NCBI GenBank assembly: GCA_021442155.1
Contig: CM038218.1
Span: 55,775,277-55,839,276 of the forward strand
Length of the DNA: 64,000 bases
Direction of reading: 5' to 3'
From: Cymbidium sinense
Lineage: Eukaryota > Streptophyta > Magnoliopsida > Asparagales > Orchidaceae
Part shown: one piece after another, positions 22,597-34,240 of the stretch
Position numbering within the stretch: the first letter of the stretch is position 1
How the letters are laid out: each line of letters starts with the position of its first letter
Notes under the pieces: generated by a model
Databases searched by the model: none
Seen by the model: only the letters and a program-made list of their open reading frames with translations
What the model was told of the DNA's origin: nothing
Made by a program: the position numbers and the translations under genes

Positions 22597-24920
22597 GGTT
22601 GAGGTTTAGGGTTTAGGGTTTAGGATTTTTTTGTTTTAGGGTTTAGGGTTTAGAGTTTAGGGTTTATGGTTGTAGGTTTAGTGTTCTAGGATTAGGGTTT
22701 GGGGTTTAGGGTTAGTTTTAGTCTTTAGCGATTAGGGTTTAGGGTTTAGGGTTTAGGGTTTTTTTATTTTATATTTTTTAAATTAAGTAAACCAATAGGT
22801 TTAGGTTTATTTAATTTACTTAGTTTATATTTTATTTATTTTAGTTTATTTTATTTTTATTTTTTTTTAAGTTTACTTTTTATTTTTATTTAATTTAGTT
22901 AATTCATTTTTGGTTTATTTATTTTAGTTTAGTTCTTTTATTTTAGTTTATTTTTTTAGGTTTATTTTTTGTTGACTTTTATTTTTATTTTATTTTTTAG
23001 GTTTATGTTTTTATGTTTTAATGATTTAGGGTTTAGAGTTTAGGGTTTAGGGTTTGTGGGTCTTATGGTTTGGGGTTTGTCAGTTTTAGGATTTGCCTAG
23101 GTTTAGTTTTATGCTGTGTTTTTGGGTTTGGGTTTAGGTTTAGAGTTTGTAGGTTTCATGATCTCTGTGCTAGGTTTAGTTTGGGTTTGGGTTAGTTTTA
23201 GAGTTTAGGGTTTAGGGTTTGGGTTTTTTATTTTTTTATTTTTTATTTTTAGGGTTTAGGTTTTAGCATTTAGGTTTTAGGTTTAGGGTTCATGTTTTAG
23301 TTTAGCTTTTTTTTTTAAATTAAGTAAACTAGTAGGTTTAGATTTTTTTTAGTTTATTTTACCAGTTAGGTCAAGATATTTTATTTTCTTTAAAAAAATT
23401 AAATAAATTAGTAGGTTTAATACTTTTATTTAGTATATTTTTAATATTTTAGTTTTAATTTATTTTAGTTTATTTAATTTTTATTTTATTTAGGTTTATT
23501 TTTATATTTATTTCTTTCTTTATTTATTTTAGGTTTATTTAATTTAGTTTAAGTTTTTTTATTTTAGTTTTTTGTGTTTAGGTTTTTTTTTAGTTGAGTT
23601 TTATTTTTTTTTTAGTTTTTTTATTTTTTTATTTTAGGTTTAGGTTTATTTTATTTTATTAAGTTTAGGGTTTAGGTTTTATTTTAGGTTTATTTTAAGT
23701 TTTATTTTTAGTTTAGGTTTAGGTTTATTTTTAGTTTATTTTATTTTATTTAGTTGGGGTTTAGTTTATTTTTGATTTAGGTTTAGGTTTTATTTATTTT
23801 AGTTTAGTTTATTTTTAGGTTTTAGGTTTATTTTATTTTGTTTATTTTATTTTATTTTAGGTTTAGTTTTTTTTTTTAGTTTGTTTTGTTTTATTTTATT
23901 TATTTTGGTTTATTTTTTTTAGGTTCATATTTTTTATAAATTTTTTATTTTATTTTAGGTTTATTTTGTTTTATTTTAGTTTAGTTTTATTTCATTTAGG
24001 TTTTTTATTGTTAGGTTTATTTTATTTTTTAGTTTAGTTTAGGTTATTATTTTTTTATTTTATTAGTTAGTTTAGGTTAAGGTTTTAGTTTAGGTTTTTA
24101 TTTTATTTTATTTTTCTATTTTATTTAGGTTTAGGCTTTTTTATTTATTTTATTTTTAAATTTTATTTAGTTTAGGTTTAGTTTTTTAGGTTTTCAAGTT
24201 TTTAGGGTTTTGGTTTAGTGTTTAGGGTTTTAGGGTTTAGGGTTTTAAGGTTTAGGGTTATGGTTTAGGGTTTAGGCTTTAGTGTTTAGGCTTTAGGGTT
24301 TAAGATTTTTAGGGTTCAGGGTTTAGGGTTTTTTAAGGTTTAGTGTTTAGGGTTTAAGGTTTAGGGTTTAGGGTTGTTGATTTAGATTTTAGGGTTTAGG
24401 GTTTAGGGTTTAGGTTTAGTTTTATGGTTTAGAGTTTAGGGTTTAGGGTTTAAGATTTAGGGTTTATGGTTTAGGGTTTAGGGTTTTTTAAAATTAAGTA
24501 AACAGTTAGGTTTATTTGACTTATTTAGTTTATTTTTTATTTATTTTAGTTTATTTTATTTTTATTTTTATTTTTGTTTATTTTTTATTTTTATTTAGTT
24601 TAATTTATTTATTTTAGTTTAGGATTTTTTACTTTAGTCTATTTTTTAGGTTTATGTTTATTTTTTTAGTTTAGTTTTATTTTTACTTTATTTTTTAGGT
24701 TTAAGTTTTATTTTTTTATTTTTAGGTTTAGGTTTAGGTTTTTATTTTATTTTCTTGGTTTAGGTTTTAAGTTTTATTTTTAAGTTTTTTTTTAGTTTAG
24801 GTTTAGGTTTATTTTCAGTTTATTTTATTTTATTTAATTTAGGTTTAGGTTTTATTTTTTATTTATTTTTATGTTCATTTTTTAGGTTTATGTTTTTATT
24901 TAATTTTTATTTTATTTAGG
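22597..24920 (+). repeat. Telomere-like array between GRP fragment 1 and the gypsy element
   Basis: Canonical TTTAGGG clusters (22597-22760, 23010-23060 and 24190-24485) alternate with TTTTA-rich bodies that start at AAATTAAGTAAAC boxes at about 22780, 23315 and 24484. GC-rich CCCAGGG patches are absent. The array stops abruptly at about 24920 where gag-like sequence begins. Confidence 0.88.
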
Positions 24921-25440
24921 CTTTTGTGCCACCATTCTTCAAGATCTTTGATAACAGTGGGAACTCACAATAACACATTGCACACTTTAGAGCATTTGTT
25001 GCAATGCTAGTGGTAGCAACGCACTCCTCTTCCGCCTTTTCATTAGGAGTATGTTAGGTGTTGCATTTGATTGGTAAGCCAAACTTCCCAACTGTTCGGT
25101 GAAGACTTTTGTTGAGTTGGAGCAACTCTTTATCAAGAGGTTAAATTTGGAGCTCGAGGGGTATTTGTAGGCAACCTCATTGTAGATAAACAGAAACTCA
25201 ATGAGTCTATTATTGATTACAATCTCAGGTGGCGCAACCTGAGCATGAAATGTGAACCACAGCTACCCGAATAGCATGCCATTGAGATTCTTCTCAAGAA
25301 TATCCATGGCCCGGTTTCCATCATGCTTAAGGGACTTACCATCAAAATATTCAAGAAATTAATCAATAAGGCTGCTAGCTTATAAGAGGAAGCCAAACAG
25401 TTGCCCTTTCCAGACCAATCATCTAAGCCCAAGTAGTAGA
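24921..25440 (+). pseudogene. Ty3/gypsy gag (capsid) remnant
   Basis: Across three frames the translation follows the retrotransposon gag pattern. A PFFKIFDNSGN opening is followed by HIAHFRAF, an AFDWYAKLPN-like segment (decayed), then ELEQLFIKR, VDKQKLNESIIDYNLRWRNL and ECHAIEILLKNIHGP-like segments, ending in KAASL..EEAKQLPFPDQSS. Gag would form the virus-like particle. At least four frame changes or stops destroy it. The N-terminal part of gag and any 5' LTR are missing, because the sequence begins inside gag at the border with the telomere-like array. Confidence 0.78.
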
Positions 25441-26134
25441 AGGTGTTTGAGAAGAATCCAAGGACATTTATGTCAGTCGACAGAGGGAAGCAACCAGAGT
25501 TCAGTATGAGAGACTATGAGCTCAGTAGCCTCCTCTGCCACCTCCTCTTCCACTACCTCGGCCATCATACCGACCACCATAGCATACAATGACCATTTCC
25601 ACCACCTCATCATCCTACCTAGTAGCGATATTCATATCCATCGCCAGGTAGCTACTTTCCACTTACTCTTGCCAATAGATTGAATAAGCCATATTCATTC
25701 AAAAGGGATGTAGCTAGGAAAATCTTTAATAATCTCTTAAAGAAACTTAACTTTTAGGTTACGAGCCTAAGAGGCTGGAGGAAGTGGGCAAGAGCGATTA
25801 TCGTAGCTATTGCCCTACCACTGCATGTTAGGATATCCATAAGGTTAAGTTTGAGTCCAGCTACAAATTGGGAGCCATAGTTATCCATAAAGAATAATTA
25901 TTAGAACTATCCAGTTCTGTTAGAGTAATCATTGGGGATATTTGCGATCTTCTTAAGACCAAAGAAGGTTAGGATATCTCCTTATCTTGAACCTCTAAGA
26001 AGTTCATTTCTAAGATCAATAAGGTTTCTTTGTAGGTGCCTAAAGTAGCTCAAACCACCAACACCCCAAAAGGTTTGGTAGTTACAAAGGACAACTTGGG
26101 AGGGTAGCAGGCGGCGACAACTGACTCACCATAC
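25441..26134 (+). other. Decayed gag-to-protease spacer of element A
   Basis: No domain can be assigned. It starts with sequence coding RGKQPEFSMRDYEL-like residues and then a His/Pro/Tyr-rich tract (about 25530-25640) of the type found after gag in plant gypsy elements. The rest has stops in all frames. It is placed in the element because recognisable gag and linker flank it. Confidence 0.5.
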
Positions 26135-26827
26135 TTGCAGATAGTCAGTAGCATACCATCACGAGTCAGTACTCCCTCCCGCGTTGTAGCTACCACCTCT
26201 TACGCTAGCTCCTCTTCTACTGGTAGGAGCATTGTATCTATGGATAAGGGCACTAAATCCCTTACTCTATTTACCTTACTAGATTTCTATCATGTACCTC
26301 CACCCAAAAAGAAATTAATAAAGAAAGTTGATTCTGCTTATATATTGTCCACTTCTTATGCTCTTGATTTTATCCCTATTAAAATCTCTCTGAGTTTAAG
26401 TAAAAATAATAGCTCTAGTAGTTTTGATCCTTTCCTTTCTTATTCAGAGTCTGACTATCATTCTCTAAATCAATCAGGTTCACCTCTTGAGATTAACTTA
26501 GAGTTAGCTGACTCTGATGATCCTATAGGAGAAGCTGTAGGTATGCTCGGTAAGAAGGTAGAACTTTTCACAATATCATCATTCCAAGAAGTCACTAAAG
26601 TCGATCTACGGAGTGGCAAAGTTCTACCCCCTAGGGTAGCACCTCAGGATAAGGGTAAGCAAGTCACTGGTTCCATGGCGATAACCCTCATAGGATGCTC
26701 CATCCAAGGATATGCTTATGGAGTACCAAGCGAGTTGATCATAATGTCTAGCTCACCTAAGTTAAGCATACGATGCCCTTGTCTTATCCAAAGGGATGAG
26801 GGAATCTCTAATCAAGGCCTTACTTGA
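26135..26827 (+). pseudogene. Ty3/gypsy gag-pol linker region, longest open stretch of element A
   Basis: A 230-codon open stretch with no ATG at its left end (it can begin only at a TTG), so it is part of a longer polyprotein frame and not a gene on its own. It is Ser-rich (about residues 1-130), acidic in the middle (ELADSDDPIGEAVG), and contains EVTKVDLRSGKVLPP near residue 155. That motif recurs in plant gypsy polyproteins shortly before the protease. The last 60 codons (from about GSMAITLIG) look frame-shifted. I assign it by motif and position, not by a known fold. Confidence 0.6.
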
Positions 26828-27170
26828 TCTAGATATGCTTAGCTCACTCAACTAAAGTGGAGGCATGCCACTCGAAGGATCTTAGGAGTTACATTCAACG
26901 ATGAAGACTTACTTTTAGAGACGACCAAGCACAACCGTCTCTTTACATTACAGTGGATGTTGGAAAATACATACTATCCAAAGTTCTGGTTGACCCTGAT
27001 GTACCAGTCAACATTATGAGTCTAAGAACCCTTGCCTACTTGAGGATCGACATCTCCAAACTCCAAAAATAAATGATGATGTTGAGAGGATTAAATGAAC
27101 AAGGCGATAAGGCCTTGTGGTGTTTATTTTTGGATGTATTGGGAGGAGACTTTTGAGGTGATCAGGTACA
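26828..27170 (+). pseudogene. Ty3/gypsy aspartic protease, N-terminal half
   Basis: The frame reading ITVDVGKYILSKVLVDPDVP then VNIMSLRTL (about 26945-27040) is the flap and active-site side of a retrotransposon aspartic protease. The catalytic Asp is followed by Pro-Asp where the family usually has a Gly, so the active site is altered. A weak LDVLGGDF echo at about 27130-27150 marks the next conserved strand, and the match then stops. The missing second half (DSDASLNTLLRRPWIHEKN) resumes at about 34275, 7 kb away. Confidence 0.72.
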
Positions 27171-29544
27171 ACATTGAGATATGATGTACTATCTCAAAAG
27201 ATATAGGCATCACCCTACAATGGACCTAATCACATAATAAAGACTCATAAGGCATGATGGGTTTTCAAATGTACTAGAGATTTTTCCCTACTTTACATGG
27301 ATGAATAAAATAGGGTTTATATTAAACCAGGTTCTTAAGTTCCCTATGGAGGCAAGCCTTCATTGTTAATTAATCTTAGGATGGTTGTATTTCCTAAGAA
27401 TACTCTCGATTAAAGTAGGCAATTATCATCTCTAAAGATTTCAAGGTTAGACTATTAAAGGATGGTTGTATTTGGAAAATAAATTGGGAAAGTTCAAAGA
27501 GAAGACTTATTTTGAAATCAAAATGAAATAAGTAGGAAATACTCATGATACTAGGAAGCCTAGTGAGTATTCCAATCTATCCAGTGGTTGGGATTTATAA
27601 TTTTGAAGTTGAAGAGATTTATATGTTTTGAGTTGAAATTTAATTAGATTACAAAGGCTTATAATCAACCAACACAAGGTTGTGGTAATGCATAAGAGGT
27701 GAGGATTTATGCTCGTAGCCTAAAGGAAATAGCTTCCTCAGATCCTAAATCTAGGGAGCTTTAGTACAAGCTAAAGAACTACTTAAATTTAAGCGATAGG
27801 TGGACATAAGGGTTTACCTCCATAAGAGAGAATAAATTATCCGACTTCTAGACTTATAACCACCTGGAGTGGCCGCCTATGATTTTAAAACCATGTAGTT
27901 TGGTCTTATGAATTGCAAGATAGCTGGGGTAGTTATTTAATTGGAGAAAGACTAAAGTCCTAAACACACACCCTAAGAGACTAGAGCATGAGTGGAATGA
28001 GCATATGACTTAATCTATAGATGCAAAATATTTTCAAATTTTATTTCATTTTAGACACATCATTTTGACAGAGGGTTTATGATTTGTTATGTCTAAATGC
28101 ATGATGAAATATGTTATGGTTCAAATCAGCCAAGGGAAAAGAATATGCATGCATGATGTGAAACATACAACCATACAACTAAGGGGTTGTTAAATCTTTT
28201 AATTATCTTATTTTTGTCTTAGGCTTTATGATGGGGTTATGAGTTGTTTAAAATTTAGTTATGAGTGATTAGTTGGGTAGAAAAGTTATTTTTATCCTAA
28301 GAGCCTAATCGTACTCAAGCCACACATTAAAGCATCAATCATTTAGGAAACTATGAAAAGCATGTCGTCCAAATGCACAATGTAAACATAACATCAAACA
28401 ATTATATAAACTACCATAAAAGAATAAAAGGATGGTGTGGTTAGGTACCGTCATACAACCCGAAGAGAGAAAAGATGGGTAGAGATCTACCCTTATACAA
28501 CCTAGAATATGAAAGAATAATTATAATGGTATTAAATGTTGTGGGGGTCTTCTTTCTTCATTTCTCCATTTCTGATTTGGTTCCTTCTTTGATTTGGATG
28601 GTCCTTGCTTCAAAGGCAGCAGGGGCACCCCTGGACAAAGCCTTCTGGCCATTGCACATCCTAATCCCCCATAGCACTAATCCTAATTCCTATTACAAAA
28701 ATTACATTTATGTTAGAAAAGTAAATATAACTACACATGCAAAAAAGAGGTTAGCTAAATATACATATAATCCCAAGCAGTTGTATTTATAATTAGGACT
28801 TAGCACCTTACACATGGGTAATTAAGCCCACCTGTCCTAACTTGGATTATGTTTAAGGATTTAAGAAACCTAAAAAATGAGAATTCACATTTATTTTTAA
28901 GCATCCCTTTAGCATAATCCCCCACAGAAAATATTATTAGTCTAATATTGGCCTATCATCCAATCTATGAAGCATACACCCTAACATCCAATCAAAAATA
29001 ATACATCATAAAACAAAACATACATCACATCATACACCATCCTAACTTAGAGATAAAAGTGGTGACTTAATTATAATGTTTATATTAAAGCTTGTGTGGT
29101 AAGTCTTGTTAGGCATTAGTGTTGTATTTTCTAAGTGTAGAAGGATTCAATTTAACATGATTGGTTGATTTCACATAAAGTAGTTTAATTGATTTGAGAA
29201 TTTTAATTTGTGTTTTCTTTTGTTTCATTTGATTACACTTAGCAACTAAGTGTTATAAAGAGAGGAAAAGAGTATTACCCTCTTTCATCCCTACCTTAAG
29301 TCACTTTCTAAAGTATATTAATTTGATTTAGTTCTATTTAGTGAAAGCCTAAGTATAAGTTCACTTTAAATAATCCTATTCAAAATGAAAGGCATCTTAA
29401 GATTAATTTAATTGAATTATACCAAATCACATATATTAAATCATTCCTTTCCATCACATGTAACATGCATATGATTTAATCCTAAGTGTATTTATACATG
29501 AAACATATTTTAGCACACTTTAATGATGAATGTATGTGTATGTT

Positions 29545-29990
29545 CAGAATTCATATTTTATTTGATTGAATTATTTAAACATATTAATTTAAAGCTTTAT
29601 CCAATTTCTTATGCAAAAAGAACTTAAGAATGAAATTAAATAAGCATGTGCCGTTGTTAAACTAGGGAAGTGAGGTAATCAAATGACCTCCTTGGAGCTA
29701 GCTAAAGCCTCATATTCTGGGATTTCCAGACTATATACATGCTTTTTTTGGACACACATGGATGTACACATAATTGAGAGAAAGAAAACAATGCAAAGAT
29801 TGTATTTATTTTTATTGAATCAATTATATATATTAATTAAAGCTCTATCCAAATTCTAATATTGAAATACATAAGAATGAAACCAAATGGGTATGTGCCG
29901 TTATTAAGCCAGGGAAGTGAGGCAATCAAATGACCTTTTTGAGACTAGCTAAACCGTCATGTTCCCGAGATGTCTAGACTATATACCCAT
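29545..29990 (+). repeat. Imperfect tandem duplication of about 250 bp inside block X
   Basis: Two units share ATTAATTTAAAGCT...TATCCAA, a TGTGCCGTT, and GGGAAGTGAGG.AATCAAATG words (first at about 29650-29685, second at about 29895-29930), followed by GACTATATAC. The block X copy at the right of the window has only one such unit. Confidence 0.7.
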
Positions 29991-31344
29991 TACCATTCAA
30001 TCTTATGTAAATCAACACATGAATAGAGGAAAGAGAACTCAACATTCATACACTTAAGCTATAAGCACATCCATTTCTTATGTATTTATAACCAGCATCA
30101 TAACACATATTATTATTCATTTATAAGCTTTTGAAAAATACATTTGGATTTAATTGTGATAACAACAATGCATATATTAAATTAAATCAACATGTGCAAG
30201 CTTACATAATGGAAATCTATTTTAATTTACTTGATTTTGAAAAATGGATGCATGAATTCAAATCACATACCAAATTTAACATGATTGGAAAGAGGACAAT
30301 CAAATATAAACATGTGATTCATTCAGCCAAACTAGTTCTTAAGGACAATCAAATCAAATAAGATTATTTAAAGCTAACCAAAGCTTCTTTATTAATTAAG
30401 TTCTGGATTTGATTTGATTTAAAGAGGAGAAGAGAAATCATTACTTTTTATTTTAAACCCATTCTCACATTAGTGATTTTATTTAAGTTAAGAAAATGTA
30501 ATTATGTTCATTTTATGGGCTAATTAAGTTAAACCCTTAATAAGATGAATTAATTACCCTTACCTATGTCACCTTAAAGTAATTAACTAAATAATTATGA
30601 GCTAACATGATATGCATGGAAAATAAACTTGCAATGATCCTAGGAAATAAAAGGGGCCTAATGCAATTGGCTCATGATTAATAGTTAATTAGATTAAGGG
30701 ACTTAATTAATTACTCTTATGGTTTTCCCACACATGTTGACTAACCATAATTTCATTAAACTCCTTTAAGTTATTAAACACCTAAAGATCTACCCCATGA
30801 TTTAATTAAATATGGTGTGATGTGATTATAATTTTAATTTGATTAAGTGATTTAATTAATTATTTAATTCTTAATTAATTTCATTTTTAAAAAAGGTGAA
30901 ATGAACTTAAGAAAGGGGTCCCAACCCCATTCCTTAGTTCACTGACTATTGAACAATGATTAATAAACTCAATTAACCAATTTATTGCTATTCATGGGAT
31001 TAATTAATCATTAATTAACTTAAAAGACTAATTAAGATTTAAGTAGTCAATTTTCTTAATTAAGTGAGCAATAAATCTCAAGAAAATCATGGGTGACAGA
31101 TGTCATACCATTAAATTATCCCAAAAAATTTGGGATTAATTGCTCAAGTAATTATGGAGTAATTAAGCTAATTAATTTATAGTTAAAATTTAATTAGTGT
31201 GTAAAAGAAGTTAAGATCATTTTAAATTAATTCTCTTCTGAAATACCTTTAAAATGAGTATTTATTTGCATTTTTTATTTCTCTATGATTTTTAGAAGTT
31301 TTAGTAATTAAAAATGATAAATTAAGCCTAATTAAAGCATAATC

Positions 31345-31480
31345 CTATTGGCGCCATGTGGCTGATGCAGCGCGCTTTCCACGTGGAACCGTAGGATTGG
31401 CTACTTAAAACTTATCCGACTCAACGCCTACGTGGCAGTAGCATATGTGCTTTCTCATCCTCCATCCGATCTCTACCATT
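31345..31480 (+). promoter_or_regulatory. Short GC-rich island with a G-box-like CCACGTGG in block X
   Basis: A palindromic CCACGTGG (31379-31386) lies in a 130-base GC-rich patch within otherwise AT-rich sequence, next to ATTGGCTACTTAAAACTTATCC. If block X contains an LTR, this would be a candidate promoter region. In the right-hand copy (58415-58520) the island survives but the box reads CACATGG. The role is inferred from composition only. Confidence 0.25.
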
Positions 31481-32559
31481 AATCTCACAGCTTAATAGGA
31501 TTAAATGAGATTGATCTAGTGGATCTAATCTCGACTATCCATTCTGATCATGTGAAATGGATAGTGCGTGATCAAATGTCACACGAGTGAGGGAGAATGG
31601 GGTCCGTCCTCCATTACTCACTGATCACTTACGAGCTCATAAGGATCCCACACCTTCACAACATCGATTCAAGGGGATCCAAGGGTCAAGATCACACGAG
31701 ATGTAAGGTTTCTTCAAAAACCTCCAACCCATTTTTGCCTAAGGATCAATTTTGGAAGCAGACCTTGCTGGTGCTCAAGACCGGTGGCTCGGACTATTGA
31801 GGAAGCTATATCTGGTGGAGATGAAGGGATCAATTCCTTGATGTTCACTCAGAACTCCATGAACTGATGATTTTCATCTTGGCTTTCATTAAAGTCCCAC
31901 ATCTGATGCTCGGGAAGCTCGGGAGATGAATTGTTCTTGATCGACGAGGCTTAGGGAAGGTGCGTGCAAAATTAATTTGAGTTTGATGGAGAAATGAGGA
32001 AGTTAGGTAAGAAATGAAGTGTCCTATTTTGGGATAGACTGGAATGAATTTTTTTAATTGAGGAATGAGCTTGGGAGCTTAGGGAATGGCTCTAGCCGCT
32101 CATCTTAGGTAGCTAGGGCTCTATGAAATGATTTTTGTGTGTGTTTGAGCGAAAACAAGGGGTGTATACTTCATCTTGATCAAATGGTGGGATCGTCCTT
32201 CTAGTCCTCATCTCGTGAGGAGGAGTTAGCTGCCTTGGTTGGTTAAAGGCATGGAGGTGGCTGCCAAAGAGGAATCATGGGTGTCCTATGGGTTTTAAAT
32301 GCTCCAATGTGGAGGGTGAGGTGATTTCACATCCCATGGGTCATGGTCGACCCAACCACTTTGGGTTAGGTTGGGCAGTGTCCTAGGTGCCTAGGTGGAC
32401 CATTGGGAGAGTACCAAGTGGCCAAAGAATGGAAATGACCACTTACATGGGCGATTTATCTCATGTGATGCCCTTGACCCAAGGGTATTATGATCATTTG
32501 GCATTGGATTTGATTCAGGAAGATTTGAAATGAGCCAAAAGTGGGTTAGCCCAAATTTC

Positions 32560-33420
32560 AAGTAAATTGGAGTTGATTTGGTTAGGTTTGGCTCAATTTG
32601 ACTCATTTAGGTCAAATTAGTTATCAAGTTGACCAATTGGTCAAATTGGGTCAAACCAAGGGTTGGTTCAAGTTCATATGATCATTTGGGATGTTTTGAT
32701 TCAATTGGTTTGGTTTAGTTTGGAAAAGATTTGATTTTGGCTCATTTGAATTCATTTGTCAAATGGGTTAAGTAGACCAATTTGACCAATTTGGCCAAAT
32801 TGGTTTGGGTTGGGTGTTAGTTTGGGTTTAGTTGACCAATTGAAGATGATTGTAGGCTTTGGTTTTGATTCAGACCAAGTTGAACCTTTAGGTCAATATT
32901 GGGTCAAATCATGGCTTTGGTAAAGTTCAACAATCAATTTGGAATGAACTTAATCCATTGGTTGCAATAAATTTGGTTTATATTTTAATTTGACCTAATT
33001 TGGTCCTTTAAGTCAATTTGGTCAACTTGAGTCAAGAGGGCTAATTAGGTGTGGTTTGACTCAATTGAAGGTCAAGTCATATTCAAATATTGATTTTTAT
33101 TTGGTATGAATTGTTGGTTTTAAGGGATTTATTTAGATTGCAATTTGGCTAGATTGGGTTCATAAGTTAGGTTGGTCAATAAGTTGACTAGTTGATTTTG
33201 TGATAATTGATCAACCTATGGTGATAAATAATCATGTTGGGAGGTTTTTATGGGCTTGGTTCAATCCAATTTTGGTAGGATTAGAACTTGGCTCAAATTG
33301 GTCAAATTGGCCAGTTTGGGTCAAGTGGACTAATTGTAATTGGCTTGGGTTCAAATGGGATTTGGTTCATTTGAACATTTCAAGTTAAAAGGGTTAAGTT
33401 TGGTTTGACTTGGGTTGATT
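32560..33420 (+). repeat. Low-order repeat region rich in TCAAATTGG / GACCAATT words
   Basis: Short words such as TTGGTCAAATTGG, TTGACCAATTTGG and GGTTTGGTTTAG recur every few tens of bases with no fixed period. Because GACCAATT and AATTGGTC are reverse complements, the region can fold into many small hairpins. The homologous part of the right-hand copy is 59700-60680. Confidence 0.6.
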
Positions 33421-33439
33421 TTGGTTTGGCTTGATAATT

Positions 33440-33920
33440 GTAGATTTCATTTATATTTGTGAAAATGATTGAAGGTGTGGTTGATTAATGGCAAAATCAA
33501 TTGAATTTGGGTTTTGGAATGAAGGAATTTAGCTAATTCCTTAAAGTTGGGTCATGTGTCTTAGGTTTGGATTTTGATTTGGTTTGATTTAGTTTTGATG
33601 ATTTAAATGTATATTTCATTTAAATTTATGAATATGATTAAAAATATAATTGATTTGTGAGAAAATCAATTCAGTTTGACTTGATTTGGATTAAGATTTT
33701 GCTAAGTCCATGGGATAGGTTATATGACTTAGGAAGGGTTTTGATGTAATTTGATTTAATTTGATTTATTTTTGATCATTTGAATGTATATTTGATATAT
33801 ATTTAGGAAGATGATTGAAGATATAAATTGATTATGAGAAAATTAATTAATTTTGGATTGATTTGGATTAAGATTTGGCTAAGTCCATGGATAGGTCATA
33901 TGGCTTAGAAGGGTTTCAAG
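33440..33920 (+). repeat. Tandem units of about 170 bp at the right side of block X
   Basis: Three units share a GATTGAAGATATAATTGATT-like word followed by GAGAAAATCAATT, at about 33470, 33637 and 33813. Each is followed by GATTTGGATTAAGATTTGG, GCTAAGTCCATGG and a CATATGGCTTAGGAAGGGTT-like ending. The same tandem appears at about 60770-61230 in the right-hand copy. Confidence 0.7.
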
Positions 33921-34240
33921 TTTGGATTTGAGGGCTTCAATCAATTGGTTTTGGAATTTGAGTTTGGATTTGGATTTCAATTTGATGTTTGAATTGAACT
34001 TGAGGTTTGGTTTGAGAAGGTGAACATGGATTGATTGTTGTAGTGTGGATTATCCTAATCCCTAAGGCATAACCTAATCTGATGGTTAACCCTTCTAAGT
34101 CTTTAGGCTTAAGTTTAGTGTTTACCTAATTGTTAGAAGTGTCTTATGTCTAGGGAAGTCTTAGTGTCTAGAAGATTCCTAAGTCTAAGATGGGAAGATT
34201 GAACCAGACTCAAGTAAGTTCAAGCCTTAGGCTCCATAGT

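Larger units (their letters stand above)
27171..34240 (+). mobile_element. 7-kb non-coding block X splitting the gypsy protease
   Basis: No protein domain is recognisable. Composition is AT-rich to about 31300, then a short GC-rich island (31350-31470), then T/G-rich sequence with many TCAAATTGG and TTTGGATT words. The right 4.2 kb (29910-34114) recurs at 56954-61440 at roughly 90% identity where compared by eye, there too just upstream of gypsy pol. It could be a nested element, a solo long LTR, or the LTR and leader of a chimeric element. No TG...CA pair with target duplication could be settled by eye. The 105-codon frame at 28475-28792 shows no family likeness. Confidence 0.6.

Noticed and set aside
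5578..24920. A true chromosome end
   Set aside because: The array is flanked by LINE on one side and gypsy on the other and is strongly degenerate.
28475..28792. 105-codon plus-strand frame in block X copy A
   Set aside because: No recognisable domain, no homologous copy in the window to test it, and it sits in non-coding repeat.
31351..31367. TGGCGCC word as a tRNA primer-binding site
   Set aside because: Only seven bases match, the following bases do not fit, the other X copy lacks it, and no LTR end lies just upstream.
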